NCBI RefSeq assembly: GCF_010686705.1 | Contig: NZ_JAAGWY010000001.1 | Span: 620,001 to 684,000, forward strand | Length of the DNA: 64,000 bases | Source of the DNA: Leifsonia tongyongensis | Lineage (GTDB): Bacteria; Actinomycetota; Actinomycetes; Actinomycetales; Microbacteriaceae | Direction of reading: 5' to 3' | Shown here: piece after piece, positions 7,577-18,555 of the stretch | How the letters are laid out: the number at the start of each line of letters is the position of its first letter | Numbering within the stretch: position 1 is the stretch's first letter | Program-made: the position numbers and the translations under genes | Notes under the pieces: generated by a model | What the model saw: the letters and a program-made list of their open reading frames with translations, nothing else | Database searches by the model: none | Told to the model about the DNA's origin: nothing

Positions 7577-9871
7577 TCACCGCACCCTGAACCCCGCCGC
7601 GAGCAGGTCACACTCCCGCGACGACGCCCCAACGAGTAGCTCGAACTCCCCCGCCTCCACCCGGCGCTCTCCGGCAGCGTCGACGATCGTGCAGTCGGCG
7701 ACCGGGAGCCGAAGGCTCACGCGGGCCGACTCGCCCGGCGCGAGATCGACCTGACGGTACACTTTCAGCTCCCTGTCTGCCCAGCTCACGCTCGTTACTT
7801 GGTCGCGCACGTACACCTGCACCGTCTCGCGGACCGGGCGGTCGCCCGTGTTGGTCAGGGTCACCTCGGCCTCGATCGTCTCACCGACGCAGAGCGAATC
7901 GTTCGCGAGCCTGAGGTCGGCGTACTCCACGGTCGTGTACGAGAGGCCTTGACCGAAAGCCCACGCGGGCGCCTGCGTGAGGTCGGCGTAGCGGTCGCCG
8001 TGCTGGCCGCGGATCTGGTTGTAATACGTCGGCTGCTGGCCGACGTGACGGGCGAACGAGATCGGCAGGCGACCGGAGGGCTCGACCCGGCCGGCGAGGA
8101 TCTCGGCGATAGCCTGACCACCGAGCATCCCGGGGTTCGCGGCCCACAGCACGGCGGCTGCCCGAGCGACCGAGGGCGGCAGCACCAGCGGCTTAGAGGC
8201 GAGTAGCACCACGACCACGGGCTTGCCGGTCGCGATCAGCGCATCGAGGAGCGCGTTCTGACCGCCGATCAGCTCGAGCGTCGCGGTGGAGCGACCCTCC
8301 CCCACGAGCTCGATCTGGTCGCCCACGACCGCGATGACGACATCCGACGCCGAGGCGGCGGCGACGGCGTCTGCGATCAGCCGCTGGTCCGGCGGCGACG
8401 GCACGACCACAGGCGGCCGTGGTTGCCCGTCCGGGAACGTCGAACCTCGCGGGTCGTCCTCGAGGGTGAGTATGTCGGCCCCGGGGGCGTACTGCACTGT
8501 CCAGCCGTCGATCGACTGCAGACCGTCGAGCACCGTCGTTATCATCTCGCGTGGCTGGCCGTCGAGCCAGCCCGCCTGGCCCGAGCCGCCGGCCCAGTCG
8601 CCGAGCTGGGTCTGGGCATCGTCAGCGAGCGGTCCGACGAGGGCGACGCGCAGCGGCGCCGGCGCCGCACACTCCGCCAGCGGCAGCGTCCCGTCGTTCT
8701 CCAGCAGCACGATCGAGCGGCGCGCGATCTCAAGGTTGAGCTCCGCATGCGCCGCGCTTCCGACCACCTCGTCCAGCCGAGGCGACGGAAGGCGCGGGTC
8801 CTCGAACAGGCCGAGGTCGAACTTGAGCGTCAGGATGCGCGCGACGGCCGCGTCGAAGGCGTCCTCCCCCAGCATCCCCTGAGCCACAGCCTCCAGCGCG
8901 CCTTCGAAGAACATCGGGGTCGTCATGACCATGTCGTTCCCCGCCCGCACCGCGGCCGCCGCAGCGTGCGCGTAGTCGGGCTGGACCTTCTGCTCCCAGA
9001 CCATGCGGCCGACGTTGTCCCAGTCGGTGATGAGCGTGCCGGTGTAGCCCCATTCGCCGCGGAGCACCTCGCTGAGCAGCCAATCATTCACGGTGATCGG
9101 CACGCCGTCGGTGCTCTGGTAGCCGAGCATGAACGTACGGCAGCCTTCGCGGGCCACGCGCTCGAAGGGCGGCAGGAACCAGCTGCGAAGCTTGCGTCGC
9201 GAGATGTCCGCCTCGCTCGCGTCACGGCCACCCTGCGTCTCCGAGTAGCCGGCGAAGTGTTTCGCCGTCGCGAGGATCGCGGTCGGGTCTCCGAGCCCCT
9301 CGCCCTGGTAGCCGCGCACCATGGCGCTGGCGAGCTCGCCGATGAGGAACGGGTCCTCGCCGAACGTCTCGCTGATGCGGCCCCAGCGAAGGTCGCGGGC
9401 AATGCACAGCACGGGCGAGAACGTCCAGTGCACACCGGTGACAGCGACCTCTTCTGCACTGGCCCGGGCGACGCGCTCGATGAGTTCGGCGTTCCACGAT
9501 GCGGCCATGCCGAGCTGCGTGGGGTAGATCGTGGCGCCGGGCCAGAACGAGTGCCCGTGGATGCAGTCCTCACCGACGAGCAGCGGGATCCGCAGCCGGG
9601 TCTGCTGCGTCAGCCGGTTGGCCTCCAGGATGCGCTCCGGGGAGGTGTGCAGGATGGAGCCGACGTGGCGCCGCAGCACGTGATCGGGCAGATCGTCGCG
9701 CGCGTCGAGCTGCAGCATCTGCCCGACCTTCTCCTCGACCGTCATACGGCCGAGCAGGTCGTCGACACGCTCCGCGGTCGTCAGCGTCGGGTCCTGGTAC
9801 GGCAGCGATTCTTTGGTGGACCGGGCCTCCTGTGCGAGATCAGCAGTGGTGGACGGGAGGATCGAGGTCAT
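7577..9871 (-). CDS. Glycoside hydrolase family 3 (beta-glucosidase/beta-xylosidase type)
   Basis: 764 residues with the three GH3 domains: N-terminal TIM-barrel-like domain (GEDCIHG around 100, RWGRISETFGEDP around 162-174, KHF at 204-206), the nucleophile Asp283 in TLITDWDNVGRM, the alpha/beta sandwich (VALVGPLADD, LLDALIATGKPVVVVLLASKPL), and a C-terminal fibronectin-III-like domain. No signal peptide, so it acts in the cytoplasm on imported oligosaccharides, releasing terminal beta-linked glucose or xylose. The ATG overlaps the stop of the upstream permease as ATGA, making it the last gene of the ABC operon. The acid/base residue cannot be fixed by eye. Close BglX-like architecture; exact sugar unknown. 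Confidence 0.93.
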   Translation of the reverse strand: MTSILPSTTADLAQEARSTKESLPYQDPTLTTAERVDDLLGRMTVEEKVGQMLQLDARDDLPDHVLRRHVGSILHTSPERILEANRLTQQTRLRIPLLVGEDCIHGHSFWPGATIYPTQLGMAASWNAELIERVARASAEEVAVTGVHWTFSPVLCIARDLRWGRISETFGEDPFLIGELASAMVRGYQGEGLGDPTAILATAKHFAGYSETQGGRDASEADISRRKLRSWFLPPFERVAREGCRTFMLGYQSTDGVPITVNDWLLSEVLRGEWGYTGTLITDWDNVGRMVWEQKVQPDYAHAAAAAVRAGNDMVMTTPMFFEGALEAVAQGMLGEDAFDAAVARILTLKFDLGLFEDPRLPSPRLDEVVGSAAHAELNLEIARRSIVLLENDGTLPLAECAAPAPLRVALVGPLADDAQTQLGDWAGGSGQAGWLDGQPREMITTVLDGLQSIDGWTVQYAPGADILTLEDDPRGSTFPDGQPRPPVVVPSPPDQRLIADAVAAASASDVVIAVVGDQIELVGEGRSTATLELIGGQNALLDALIATGKPVVVVLLASKPLVLPPSVARAAAVLWAANPGMLGGQAIAEILAGRVEPSGRLPISFARHVGQQPTYYNQIRGQHGDRYADLTQAPAWAFGQGLSYTTVEYADLRLANDSLCVGETIEAEVTLTNTGDRPVRETVQVYVRDQVTSVSWADRELKVYRQVDLAPGESARVSLRLPVADCTIVDAAGERRVEAGEFELLVGASSRECDLLAAGFRVR

Positions 9872-10941
9872 GCGGTGTTGCTTTCCGGTGAGGCTGCAGG
9901 AGGCGCGGCGAGATTCGTGCGCACCTGGGTGACGGCGGCGTTGGGGTTGATTCCCTGGCGCTTCATCGCCCGTGCGCGCTCACCGGCCGAGCGCAGGCGC
10001 GGGTTGACGTACTCGTCGATGCCGAAGTTGATCAGGGCCAGCGCCACGCCGAGCAGGGCGATGCACAGTCCGGCGGGCACGTACCACCACCAGTAGTCCG
10101 GGAAGGCGTTGTTCTGCTGCGCCCAGAACAGGATGGTCCCCCAGTTCAGGTTCGACACCGGGATGACGCCGATGAACGCGAGCGTGGTGAGGCCCAGCAC
10201 GGCGGCCGTCATGGTGCCGACGAAGCTGGAGGCGATGATCGCCATCAGGTTCGGCAGCATCTCCACCAGGATGACGCGGTGCAGCGGCTCGCCGTTGGCC
10301 CGCGCGGCCTGGATGAAGTCGCGGTTGCGCAGCGACATCGTCTGCGCTCGCAGCACGCGCGCACCCCAGGCCCAGCCGGTCAGGCCGAGCACGGCGGCAA
10401 TGAGGGCGAGCGGAGGGTCCTGGAATTGGGAGGCGACGATGATCATCAGCGGGAGGCCCGGGATGACCAGGAACACATTCGACAGCGCCGACAGCGACTC
10501 GCTCTTCCAGCCGCGCAGGTAGCCGGCGGTCACACCGACGAGGATCGCGACGATGGTGGCCATGATCGTCGCCAGGAACCCGACGATGAGCACACCGCGG
10601 GTTCCGTAGACGAGCTGGCTGAAGACGTCCTGGCCGATGTGGGTCGTGCCCAGGAGGTGCTCGAACGACGGCGGCTGCAGGGTCTCCTTGAGGTTCTGTG
10701 CTTCCGGGTCGTACGGCGCAATCAACGGCGCGAAGATCGCGACGAGTACGAAGACGCCCATGATGATCAGGCCTGCTGCGGACTTGCGGTTGCTGAACAT
10801 GGCCAGCGAGGCCTTCAGCTGCGACCAGAAAGTGGCCTTCTGCGGCTTGTGCGCGCTCGCGGCCCGGACGGACGCCGTCTCGGGGCTGCCGACGCCCGCG
10901 GCAGCGGCGACGGTCTGAGGCTCGTTGTTCGTGGTTCTCAT
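9868..10941 (-). CDS. ABC transporter permease, DppC/OppC type
   Basis: 357 residues. A Ser/Ala-rich cytoplasmic start, a first helix (GLIIMGVFVLVAIFAPLIAPYDP), the OppC-like segment LLGTTHIGQDVFSQLVYGTR, then five more helices. The EAA loop region is RNRDFIQAARANGEPLHRVILVEMLPN, where the permease contacts the ATPase. Family: binding-protein-dependent transport of peptides, nickel or oligosaccharides. The C-terminal 40 residues are a polar extension. Starts two bases after the stop of the DppB-type permease and overlaps the GH3 start, so translation is coupled across the operon. Confidence 0.92.
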   Translation of the reverse strand: MRTTNNEPQTVAAAAGVGSPETASVRAASAHKPQKATFWSQLKASLAMFSNRKSAAGLIIMGVFVLVAIFAPLIAPYDPEAQNLKETLQPPSFEHLLGTTHIGQDVFSQLVYGTRGVLIVGFLATIMATIVAILVGVTAGYLRGWKSESLSALSNVFLVIPGLPLMIIVASQFQDPPLALIAAVLGLTGWAWGARVLRAQTMSLRNRDFIQAARANGEPLHRVILVEMLPNLMAIIASSFVGTMTAAVLGLTTLAFIGVIPVSNLNWGTILFWAQQNNAFPDYWWWYVPAGLCIALLGVALALINFGIDEYVNPRLRSAGERARAMKRQGINPNAAVTQVRTNLAAPPAASPESNTA

Positions 10942-10943
10942 GA

Positions 10944-12017
10944 TCAAGCCTCCGTCTGGCGGGTGCGGGGGTCGAGGATGGCATAGGCGATGTCCGCCAC
11001 GATGTTCGCGATCAGCACGGCCAGGACCAGGACGAGGAAGATGCCCTGCATCAGCGCGTAGTCCTTGGCGCTGGTCGCCTGGAGCAGCAGCAGTCCGATG
11101 CCGGGGTAGGAGAACACCATCTCCATCACGATCGTTCCGCTGACGATGAAGCCGATCGCGAGCGCGAAGCTCTGGATCTGCGGCAGCACGGCGTTGCGGG
11201 CAGCGTAGCGCCACAGCACGCGCCGGTTCGGCATGCCCTTCGCCTGCGCGACCGTGATGTAGTCCTCGTCGAGGACGGTGAGCATCATGTTGCGCATGCC
11301 GAGCACCCAGCCGCCGAGCGAGACGACCACGATGGTGAACATCGGGAGGGCGCCGTGCGAGATCACCTGGCCGATGAAGTCGCCGTTGAAGCCCGGTTCG
11401 ACGCCCAGCTCGTAGGCGTGCCCCGCAGGGAACCAGCCGAGCGTGCTCGAGAAGAACGCGATGAAGATCAGGCCGACCCAGAAGTACGGCACCGTGCCGA
11501 GGAACGTCGTCACCGGGACGAAGACGTCGAGCTTGCCGCCCCGCCTCCAGCCGATCACCGCGCCCAGGCTCGTCCCGATGACGAAGGAGACGACCGTGGC
11601 GAAGCCGACCAGCCCGAGCGTCCAGGGCAGAGCCGAGGCGATCGCGTCGCCCACCGGCGCCATGCCCGTGGAGATCGAGACGCCCAGGTTGCCGTGCAGC
11701 AGCATGTTCAAGTAGTCGACGTACTGCTGCCAGAGGGGCACGGACTTGTCGAGGCCGAACATAAGCCGAAGCGCCTTTTCGGCGTCCGGGGTCAGCTGAC
11801 CCTGGCTGCGCGCCATGTAGGCATCCACCGCGTCGCCCTTCATCAGGCGGGGGAGGAAGAAGTTGATGGTGATCGCTGCCCACAGAGTGAACGCGTAGAA
11901 GGCTGCACGGCCTCCGATGAAGCGCCACGGGACGCGGACGCCGCCGCGCTCGGCCCGGGTGGCGGTTGTGCCGACGAGAGTCGGGTCGACGGACACGGTC
12001 GTGGTCTCGGCGCTCAC
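10944..12017 (-). CDS. ABC transporter permease, DppB/OppB type
   Basis: 357 residues. Six helices; the first periplasmic region contains the OppB-type MFGLDKSVPLWQQYVDYLNMLLHGNLGVSIS. The EAA loop is MLTVLDEDYITVAQAKGMPNRRVLWRYAARNAVLPQ, and the end is YAILDPRTRQ, as in DppB. GTG start at 12017 overlaps the upstream ATPase stop (GTGA) and has AGGAGGT just upstream. Forms the membrane channel with the adjacent DppC-type protein. The presence of a GH3 enzyme in the same operon points to an oligosaccharide rather than a peptide cargo (inference). Confidence 0.92.
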   Translation of the reverse strand: MSAETTTVSVDPTLVGTTATRAERGGVRVPWRFIGGRAAFYAFTLWAAITINFFLPRLMKGDAVDAYMARSQGQLTPDAEKALRLMFGLDKSVPLWQQYVDYLNMLLHGNLGVSISTGMAPVGDAIASALPWTLGLVGFATVVSFVIGTSLGAVIGWRRGGKLDVFVPVTTFLGTVPYFWVGLIFIAFFSSTLGWFPAGHAYELGVEPGFNGDFIGQVISHGALPMFTIVVVSLGGWVLGMRNMMLTVLDEDYITVAQAKGMPNRRVLWRYAARNAVLPQIQSFALAIGFIVSGTIVMEMVFSYPGIGLLLLQATSAKDYALMQGIFLVLVLAVLIANIVADIAYAILDPRTRQTEA

Positions 12018-12826
12018 AGGGCACCTCCTGCAATCTGTGCGGTCAGCGGACCGAAATGGTTCTCGGGGTCGGGGGAAGCGGCGCGGAGCTCGCGCGTATA
12101 GGGGTCGCTCGGGCGGAGGATCACGTCGTCGGCGGGGCCGTGCTCGACGATCCGGCCCTGGTTGAGCACGATGATCTCGTCACTGAAGTGGCGAGCGGTG
12201 GCAAGGTCGTGCGTGATGTAGAGCACCCCGAGGCCTTCCTCGCGCTGCAGGTCGGCGAGCAGGTTCAGCACGCCGAGGCGGATGGACACGTCGAGCATCG
12301 ACACCGGCTCGTCGGCCACCAGCAGAGCCGGCCGCGACGCGAGCGCGCGGGCGATGGCCACGCGCTGCCGCTGGCCTCCGGAGAGCTCGTGCGGGCGGCG
12401 GTCGATCACGGCGTCCGCGTCCAGCCGCACACGCTGCAGAAGGCGTCGCACCTCGTCGTCGACGTCTTTGCGCGGCACGACGTGGTCGAGCCGGAGCGGA
12501 CGTTCGATGTGGTGGCGGATCGAGTGCGACGGGTTCAGGGAGGCGAACGGATCCTGGAATACCATGCGCAGCTGCTGACGGTATTTGCGCAGCTGCTTGC
12601 CCGACTTCGGGATCGGGGCGCCGTCGAGCAGCACCTCGCCGCGCGTGGGGGTCTCCAGCTGGGTGAGGATCTTCGCGATCGTCGACTTGCCGCTGCCGGA
12701 CTGGCCGACCAGACCGATCGTCTGCCGGGGGCCGAGCGTGAAGCTGACGTCGTCCAGCGCTTTGAGCTGTCCGGATCCGCGGACGTTGTAGATCTTGGTG
12801 ACGTTCTTGAACTCGAGCGTGGTCAT
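12014..12826 (-). CDS. ABC transporter ATPase, DppF/OppF type
   Basis: 270 residues. Walker A GQSGSGKST, Q-loop MVFQDPFASLNPSHSI (the OppF/DppF form), signature LSGGQRQRVAIARAL, Walker B LLVADEPVSMLD, and H-loop YITHDLA are all intact. The C-terminal end SDPYTRELRAASP matches the peptide/nickel/oligosaccharide importer subfamily. It pairs with the preceding ATPase as a heterodimer. ATG overlaps the upstream stop (ATGA) and its own stop overlaps the permease GTG, indicating tight translational coupling. Confidence 0.93.
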   Translation of the reverse strand: MTTLEFKNVTKIYNVRGSGQLKALDDVSFTLGPRQTIGLVGQSGSGKSTIAKILTQLETPTRGEVLLDGAPIPKSGKQLRKYRQQLRMVFQDPFASLNPSHSIRHHIERPLRLDHVVPRKDVDDEVRRLLQRVRLDADAVIDRRPHELSGGQRQRVAIARALASRPALLVADEPVSMLDVSIRLGVLNLLADLQREEGLGVLYITHDLATARHFSDEIIVLNQGRIVEHGPADDVILRPSDPYTRELRAASPDPENHFGPLTAQIAGGAL

Positions 12827-13647
12827 CGGACGACCACTCCTCTCTCGCCGGTGAGCCGCGGAAACGACTCGAGCAGCTTTCGCGTGTACTCGTGCTGGGG
12901 GTCGGTCCAGATCTGCTCGGCGGGGGCGAGTTCGACGATCTCGCCTTCGCGCATGATCGCGATCCGGTCGCTGATCTCCAGCAGCAGGGGGAGGTCGTGG
13001 GTGATGAAGACGACGGAGAAGCCGAAGTCGTGCCGGAGCTGGGAGATCTGCTTGAGGATCTCGCGCTGCACGAGCACATCCAGAGCGGTGGTCGGCTCGT
13101 CCATCACCATGAGTTGCGGGCGAAGCGCGAGGGCCATGGCGATCATGACCCGCTGGCGCATGCCGCCGGAGAGCTCGTGCGGGTAGGAGCGCACCCGCTG
13201 TGCGCCCACCTTCACGATCTCGAGGAGCTCGATCACGGCCGCCTTGCGCTCGGCGCGGCTCATGCCGGGGCGGTGCACCTGGAAGACATCGTCCAGCTGG
13301 GACCCGATGGTGGCCACCGGGTTGAGGGCGTTCATCGCTCCCTGGAAGACCATGGAGATCTTGTCCCAGCGGAATCGGCGCATCTGCTCGGGGTCGAGCG
13401 CGTTGATGTCGATGTCGACGCCGCTCTCGTCGTGGAAGACGACGCTGCCGCTGGTGATGACGGCCGGGGGCTTGAGCAGGCGCTGCACGCCATAGGCGAG
13501 GGTGGTCTTGCCGCAGCCGCTCTCGCCGGCGAGACCGACGATCTCGCCGCGCTTGATGTCGAGGGTGACGTTCTTGACCGCCGCAACGGGCGGATTCACG
13601 TCGTACACGACCGAGAAATCGCGTACGGAGAGAAGGGAGTCTGTCAT
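12823..13647 (-). CDS. ABC transporter ATPase, DppD/OppD type
   Basis: 274 residues from ATG 13647. Walker A GESGCGKTT, Q-loop MVFQGAMNALNPVATIG, signature LSGGMRQRVMIAMAL, Walker B LMVMDEPTTALD, H-loop FITHDLPLLLEISDR. This is the D-type partner of the next gene. The ribosome site at this ATG is poor. An in-frame GTG at 13699-13701 would add 18 residues but lies inside the 13681-13724 stem-loop, so I prefer the internal ATG. The spacing of 86 bp from the binding-protein gene, filled by that stem-loop, suggests lower expression than the lipoprotein. Confidence 0.9.
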   Translation of the reverse strand: MTDSLLSVRDFSVVYDVNPPVAAVKNVTLDIKRGEIVGLAGESGCGKTTLAYGVQRLLKPPAVITSGSVVFHDESGVDIDINALDPEQMRRFRWDKISMVFQGAMNALNPVATIGSQLDDVFQVHRPGMSRAERKAAVIELLEIVKVGAQRVRSYPHELSGGMRQRVMIAMALALRPQLMVMDEPTTALDVLVQREILKQISQLRHDFGFSVVFITHDLPLLLEISDRIAIMREGEIVELAPAEQIWTDPQHEYTRKLLESFPRLTGERGVVVR

Positions 13648-13680
13648 GAGGGCGTCGCTTTCGTGCTGTCCGCAGGGATA

Positions 13681-13724
13681 GTCCGGGGTGGACGGGGGCA
13701 CGAAGACCCCCGCCCACCCCGGAC
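13681..13724 (-). promoter_or_regulatory. Intra-operon stem-loop after the binding-protein gene
   Basis: GTCCGGGGTGG (13681-13691) pairs with CCACCCCGGAC (13714-13724), and GGGGG pairs with CCCCC inside, leaving one mismatch and a 7-8 base loop. It lies 10 bp past the lipoprotein stop and before the ATPase genes, with no U-tract. The position fits an mRNA-stabilising or attenuating hairpin that keeps the binding protein in excess over the transporter. Confidence 0.65.
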
Positions 13725-13733
13725 GTTCGATTG

Positions 13734-15413
13734 CTACTTGCCCGCGGGCTTCAGCTTCATGAGCACCTGGACAGCCGACGGCTGCGTCGGGTCGGCGGTC
13801 GCGTACTGGTCGCTCTCGCTCGGCCAGCCGACGAACTTCCGGGTGTCGTACTGGGCGAGCTGCGGGTGCGTTCCGATCGCGATGGCCGGCACGTCGTCGA
13901 CGAAGATCTTCTGCAGCTTGTTCAGGGCGGCAGTGCGCGCGCCGTCGTCGGACGCCTGCGCGTACTCCTTCAGCAGGGCGGTCGCATCCGGGTTCTTGTA
14001 GCGCCCGAAGTTGTCCGACACTTTGCCGTCAGCGGCCTGGTCGAGGTAGCTGGAGTTCATGACGTCGTCGTAGATGTGCCACGGGTTCGATCCGGAGCCG
14101 GTCCAGTGCAGCGCGGCGTCGAAGTTGCCGGAGGCCATGTTCGCGAACCAGGTGTCGGCGTCGGGCGTGGCGACCTTGGCGTCGGCGCCGAGCGTGGTCT
14201 TGATCTGCGTCGCAGCCAGCTGGATGCCGGTCACGTAGTCGTTCCAGCCCTGCGGGTCCTGCAGGGTGAAGGAGACCGGCTTGCCCGACGGGTCGATCAG
14301 GGCGCCGCTCTTCCACGTGTAACCGGCGTCGGTCAGGACCTTCTTGGCACCGTCGACGTCGATCGAGAAGTTCTGGCCCTTGTAGTCGGGGGCGATGTAC
14401 TGGTCACCGGTCGGCTGCGGGATGCCCGTGACGCTCTTCAGCTCGGGACCTGCGTTGCTGCGCGCCTGCTCGGCGTGCGCCTTGCGGTCGACGACCATGT
14501 TGACGGCCTTGCGGAACGCGACGTTGTTGAACGGGGCCTTGGTCGTGTTGACCACGATCATGTCCGGGCTCAGGACGTTGGCGCCCCAGAAGACGTTGTG
14601 CTTCGGGTCCTTGTCGACGTAGTTCTTCTGGTAGTCCGTGATGAAGATCTGCGCCCAGTCGGTCTCGCCGCTCTGGAGAGCGCGGAGGAGGCCGGTGTTG
14701 TCGTTGTACTCGAGGTAGTTCAGCGTGGCCACGGGAACGGTGCCGCCCCAGTAGTTGGTGCGGGACTTGAGCACGACGCCCTGCGACGAGAAGCTCTTGA
14801 TCGTGTACGGGCCGGTGCCGACCGCATCCTTGACCGCGTCCTTCGTCGGGTCGGCGATGGTCTTCCACTGGTGCTCGGGAACGATCGAGACCTGCAGCAC
14901 GTCGCCCTGCTTGACGAACTTCGACTCGCTGAAGTTCAGGACCACGTTGTCCCCGTCCTTCTTGACCTCGGTCAGCTTGAGGCCGCCCAGGTCGAGAGCG
15001 GGCGTGTTCTTGATCAGGTTGTACGTGAAGACGATGTCATCGGCGGTGAAGGGCTTGCCGTCGCTCCATTTGACCCCCTTGCGAGGAGTGACCGTGAGCT
15101 GCGTGTAGTCGGAGTTCCACTCGACCTTCGACGCCAGCCACGGAGTCGTCTCGTTCTTGCCGACCGGGTTGACGATCGCGAGGGGTTCGTAGATCATCCG
15201 GTCGTAGCCGAGCGACATGCCCGATCCGGTGGTGATGAACGGGTTGTTGATCTGGGTCGCCAGGATGGCCGCGCCATCCGGCTTCGCCACCGTGAGCGAC
15301 CCGCTACTCGCGGTGCTCGTGCCCGACTTGTGGTCGGACGAACAGCCGGTGAGGGCCACCGCGCTGAGCGCGGCGATCGTCGTCGCTGTGATGAAGTACT
15401 TCCTAAGCCTCAT
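13734..15413 (-). CDS. Substrate-binding lipoprotein of peptide/oligosaccharide ABC importer (SBP family 5)
   Basis: 559 residues. Lipoprotein signal with Cys24 in the lipobox ALTGC. The mature part follows the DppA/OppA pattern: YDRMIYEPLAIVNP, the family segment LTVTPRKGVKWSDGKPFTADDIVFTYN, GTGPYTIKSF, and NVAFRKAVNMVVDRKAH. Captures the substrate outside the membrane and hands it to the DppBC-type permeases encoded downstream. Start ATG at 15411-15413 has GAAGGAG upstream. First gene of the operon; its promoter overlaps a 26-bp palindrome that is probably the operator of the divergent TetR regulator. Cargo is likely a beta-linked oligosaccharide given the GH3 gene. Confidence 0.93.
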   Translation of the reverse strand: MRLRKYFITATTIAALSAVALTGCSSDHKSGTSTASSGSLTVAKPDGAAILATQINNPFITTGSGMSLGYDRMIYEPLAIVNPVGKNETTPWLASKVEWNSDYTQLTVTPRKGVKWSDGKPFTADDIVFTYNLIKNTPALDLGGLKLTEVKKDGDNVVLNFSESKFVKQGDVLQVSIVPEHQWKTIADPTKDAVKDAVGTGPYTIKSFSSQGVVLKSRTNYWGGTVPVATLNYLEYNDNTGLLRALQSGETDWAQIFITDYQKNYVDKDPKHNVFWGANVLSPDMIVVNTTKAPFNNVAFRKAVNMVVDRKAHAEQARSNAGPELKSVTGIPQPTGDQYIAPDYKGQNFSIDVDGAKKVLTDAGYTWKSGALIDPSGKPVSFTLQDPQGWNDYVTGIQLAATQIKTTLGADAKVATPDADTWFANMASGNFDAALHWTGSGSNPWHIYDDVMNSSYLDQAADGKVSDNFGRYKNPDATALLKEYAQASDDGARTAALNKLQKIFVDDVPAIAIGTHPQLAQYDTRKFVGWPSESDQYATADPTQPSAVQVLMKLKPAGK

Positions 15414-15477
15414 TGCTTCTCCTTCGTGGCGGGCACATTCGTTGTGCCCTGGTGCTGCGGAATGTTGGCTGACCATA

Positions 15478-15503
15478 ACTTGCTTACTGGTCAGAAAGCA
15501 AGT
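15478..15503. promoter_or_regulatory. TetR-type operator overlapping the ABC operon promoter
   Basis: A 26-bp palindrome with arms ACTTGCTT (15478-15485) and AAGCAAGT (15496-15503) plus an inner CTG/CAG pair. On the minus strand it spans a promoter-like TTGCTT, 18 bp, TATGGT. The direct repeat GTTGGCTGA flanks it at 15464-15472 and 15502-15510. Its placement between the lipoprotein gene and the divergent tetR gene makes it the obvious TetR operator. Confidence 0.75.
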
Positions 15504-15588
15504 TGGCTGAGCCGAGGTTACTGTGTGGTAAGCTCGCTCGCAACTGGCACCCACAGGATGCTGGCGAGCAAGCGACACGGAGGCGCGA

Positions 15589-16230
15589 ATGAGCGGCAGC
15601 AGTGCTAGCCCGCGCCCGGAAACCGAGCGTAAACGCAAGGATATCCTGCGCGCGGCCATCGAGACATTCGGCACCAAAGGGTCGACGAACGGCACGCTTT
15701 CCGACATCGCCGAGCAAGTCGGGATGACCCACGCCGGCGTCCTCCACCACTTCGGCTCCAAGCAGAACCTGCTGCTGGAGATGCTCGAGTTCCGCGACCG
15801 CAACGACGTCGCCCACCTGGCCGAGCGCCACATCCCCGGCGGTCCCGCGCTGTTCGCGCACCTGATCGCGACGGCGCAGCGCAACGCACTGCGCCCGGGA
15901 ATCGTGCAGGTCTACACCGTGCTCTCAGCGGAGGCAGTCACCGACGACCACCCCACGACGCCGTTCTTCCAGAAGCGCTACAGCACACTCCGACGGGAGG
16001 TCGACGAGGCGTTCCGGGAGCTCTGCGCCCAGGAGGACGTCACGGAGCCCGCCACGATCGACAAGGCAGCGGCCTCCATCCTCGCCGTCATGGACGGCCT
16101 CCAGCTTCAATGGCTGCTCGATCCCACCGCGGTCGATCTCGCTGGGGCAAGCGAGTTCGCGATCGAGGCCATCGTGAACGGCGTCCTGAAGGCCGGGCCG
16201 AAAGTGGAGTCGTACGTGCGGGATGCGTGA
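15589..16230 (+). CDS. TetR/AcrR-family regulator
   Basis: 213 residues. N-terminal helix-turn-helix: KRKDILRAAIETFGTKGSTNGTLSDIAEQVGMTHAGVLHHFGSKQNLLLEMLEFRD (recognition helix around MTHAGVLHHF). The C-terminal half is a typical all-helical ligand domain. The start has GGAGG upstream. Divergent from the ABC importer/GH3 operon and 176 bp away, with a strong palindrome in the gap, so it most likely represses that operon and itself, releasing on a transported sugar or derivative. The length and layout are usual for the family; the ligand is not predictable. Confidence 0.92.
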   Translation: MSGSSASPRPETERKRKDILRAAIETFGTKGSTNGTLSDIAEQVGMTHAGVLHHFGSKQNLLLEMLEFRDRNDVAHLAERHIPGGPALFAHLIATAQRNALRPGIVQVYTVLSAEAVTDDHPTTPFFQKRYSTLRREVDEAFRELCAQEDVTEPATIDKAAASILAVMDGLQLQWLLDPTAVDLAGASEFAIEAIVNGVLKAGPKVESYVRDA

Positions 16231-16347
16231 CGCCGCCGTGCGCAGCGTGATCGACGGCCTCATCCAGTGGCTGAACACCCCCGCCACCCCCGCCTCCTGA
16301 GCCTCCCCCGCCTCCTGAGCCACCGCAGGACTTGGTGCTCTGGCGAC

Positions 16348-16383
16348 GAAAGGCCCCCCTCCCGGAGCGGGAAGGGGGCCTTC
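16348..16383. terminator. Bidirectional hairpin terminator between tetR and the DEAD-box gene
   Basis: GAAAGGCCCCC and GGGGGCCTTC pair around CTCCCGGAGCGGGAA, in a convergent spacer. The upstream part of the spacer (about 16280-16320) has two direct copies of CCCGCCTCCTGAGCC. Confidence 0.75.
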
Positions 16384-16395
16384 GGTGTCTCGTGA

Positions 16396-18555
<2,160 letters not shown>

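Noticed and set aside
9868-12033. A single 721-codon frame spanning both permeases
   Set aside because: Only its second half is a permease; the first half is an antisense-like frame of the DppB gene. Two genes with a TGA-n2-ATG junction explain the region.
12823-13701. Earlier GTG start for the DppD-type ATPase
   Set aside because: The codon lies in a strong stem-loop and adds residues with no counterpart in the family.
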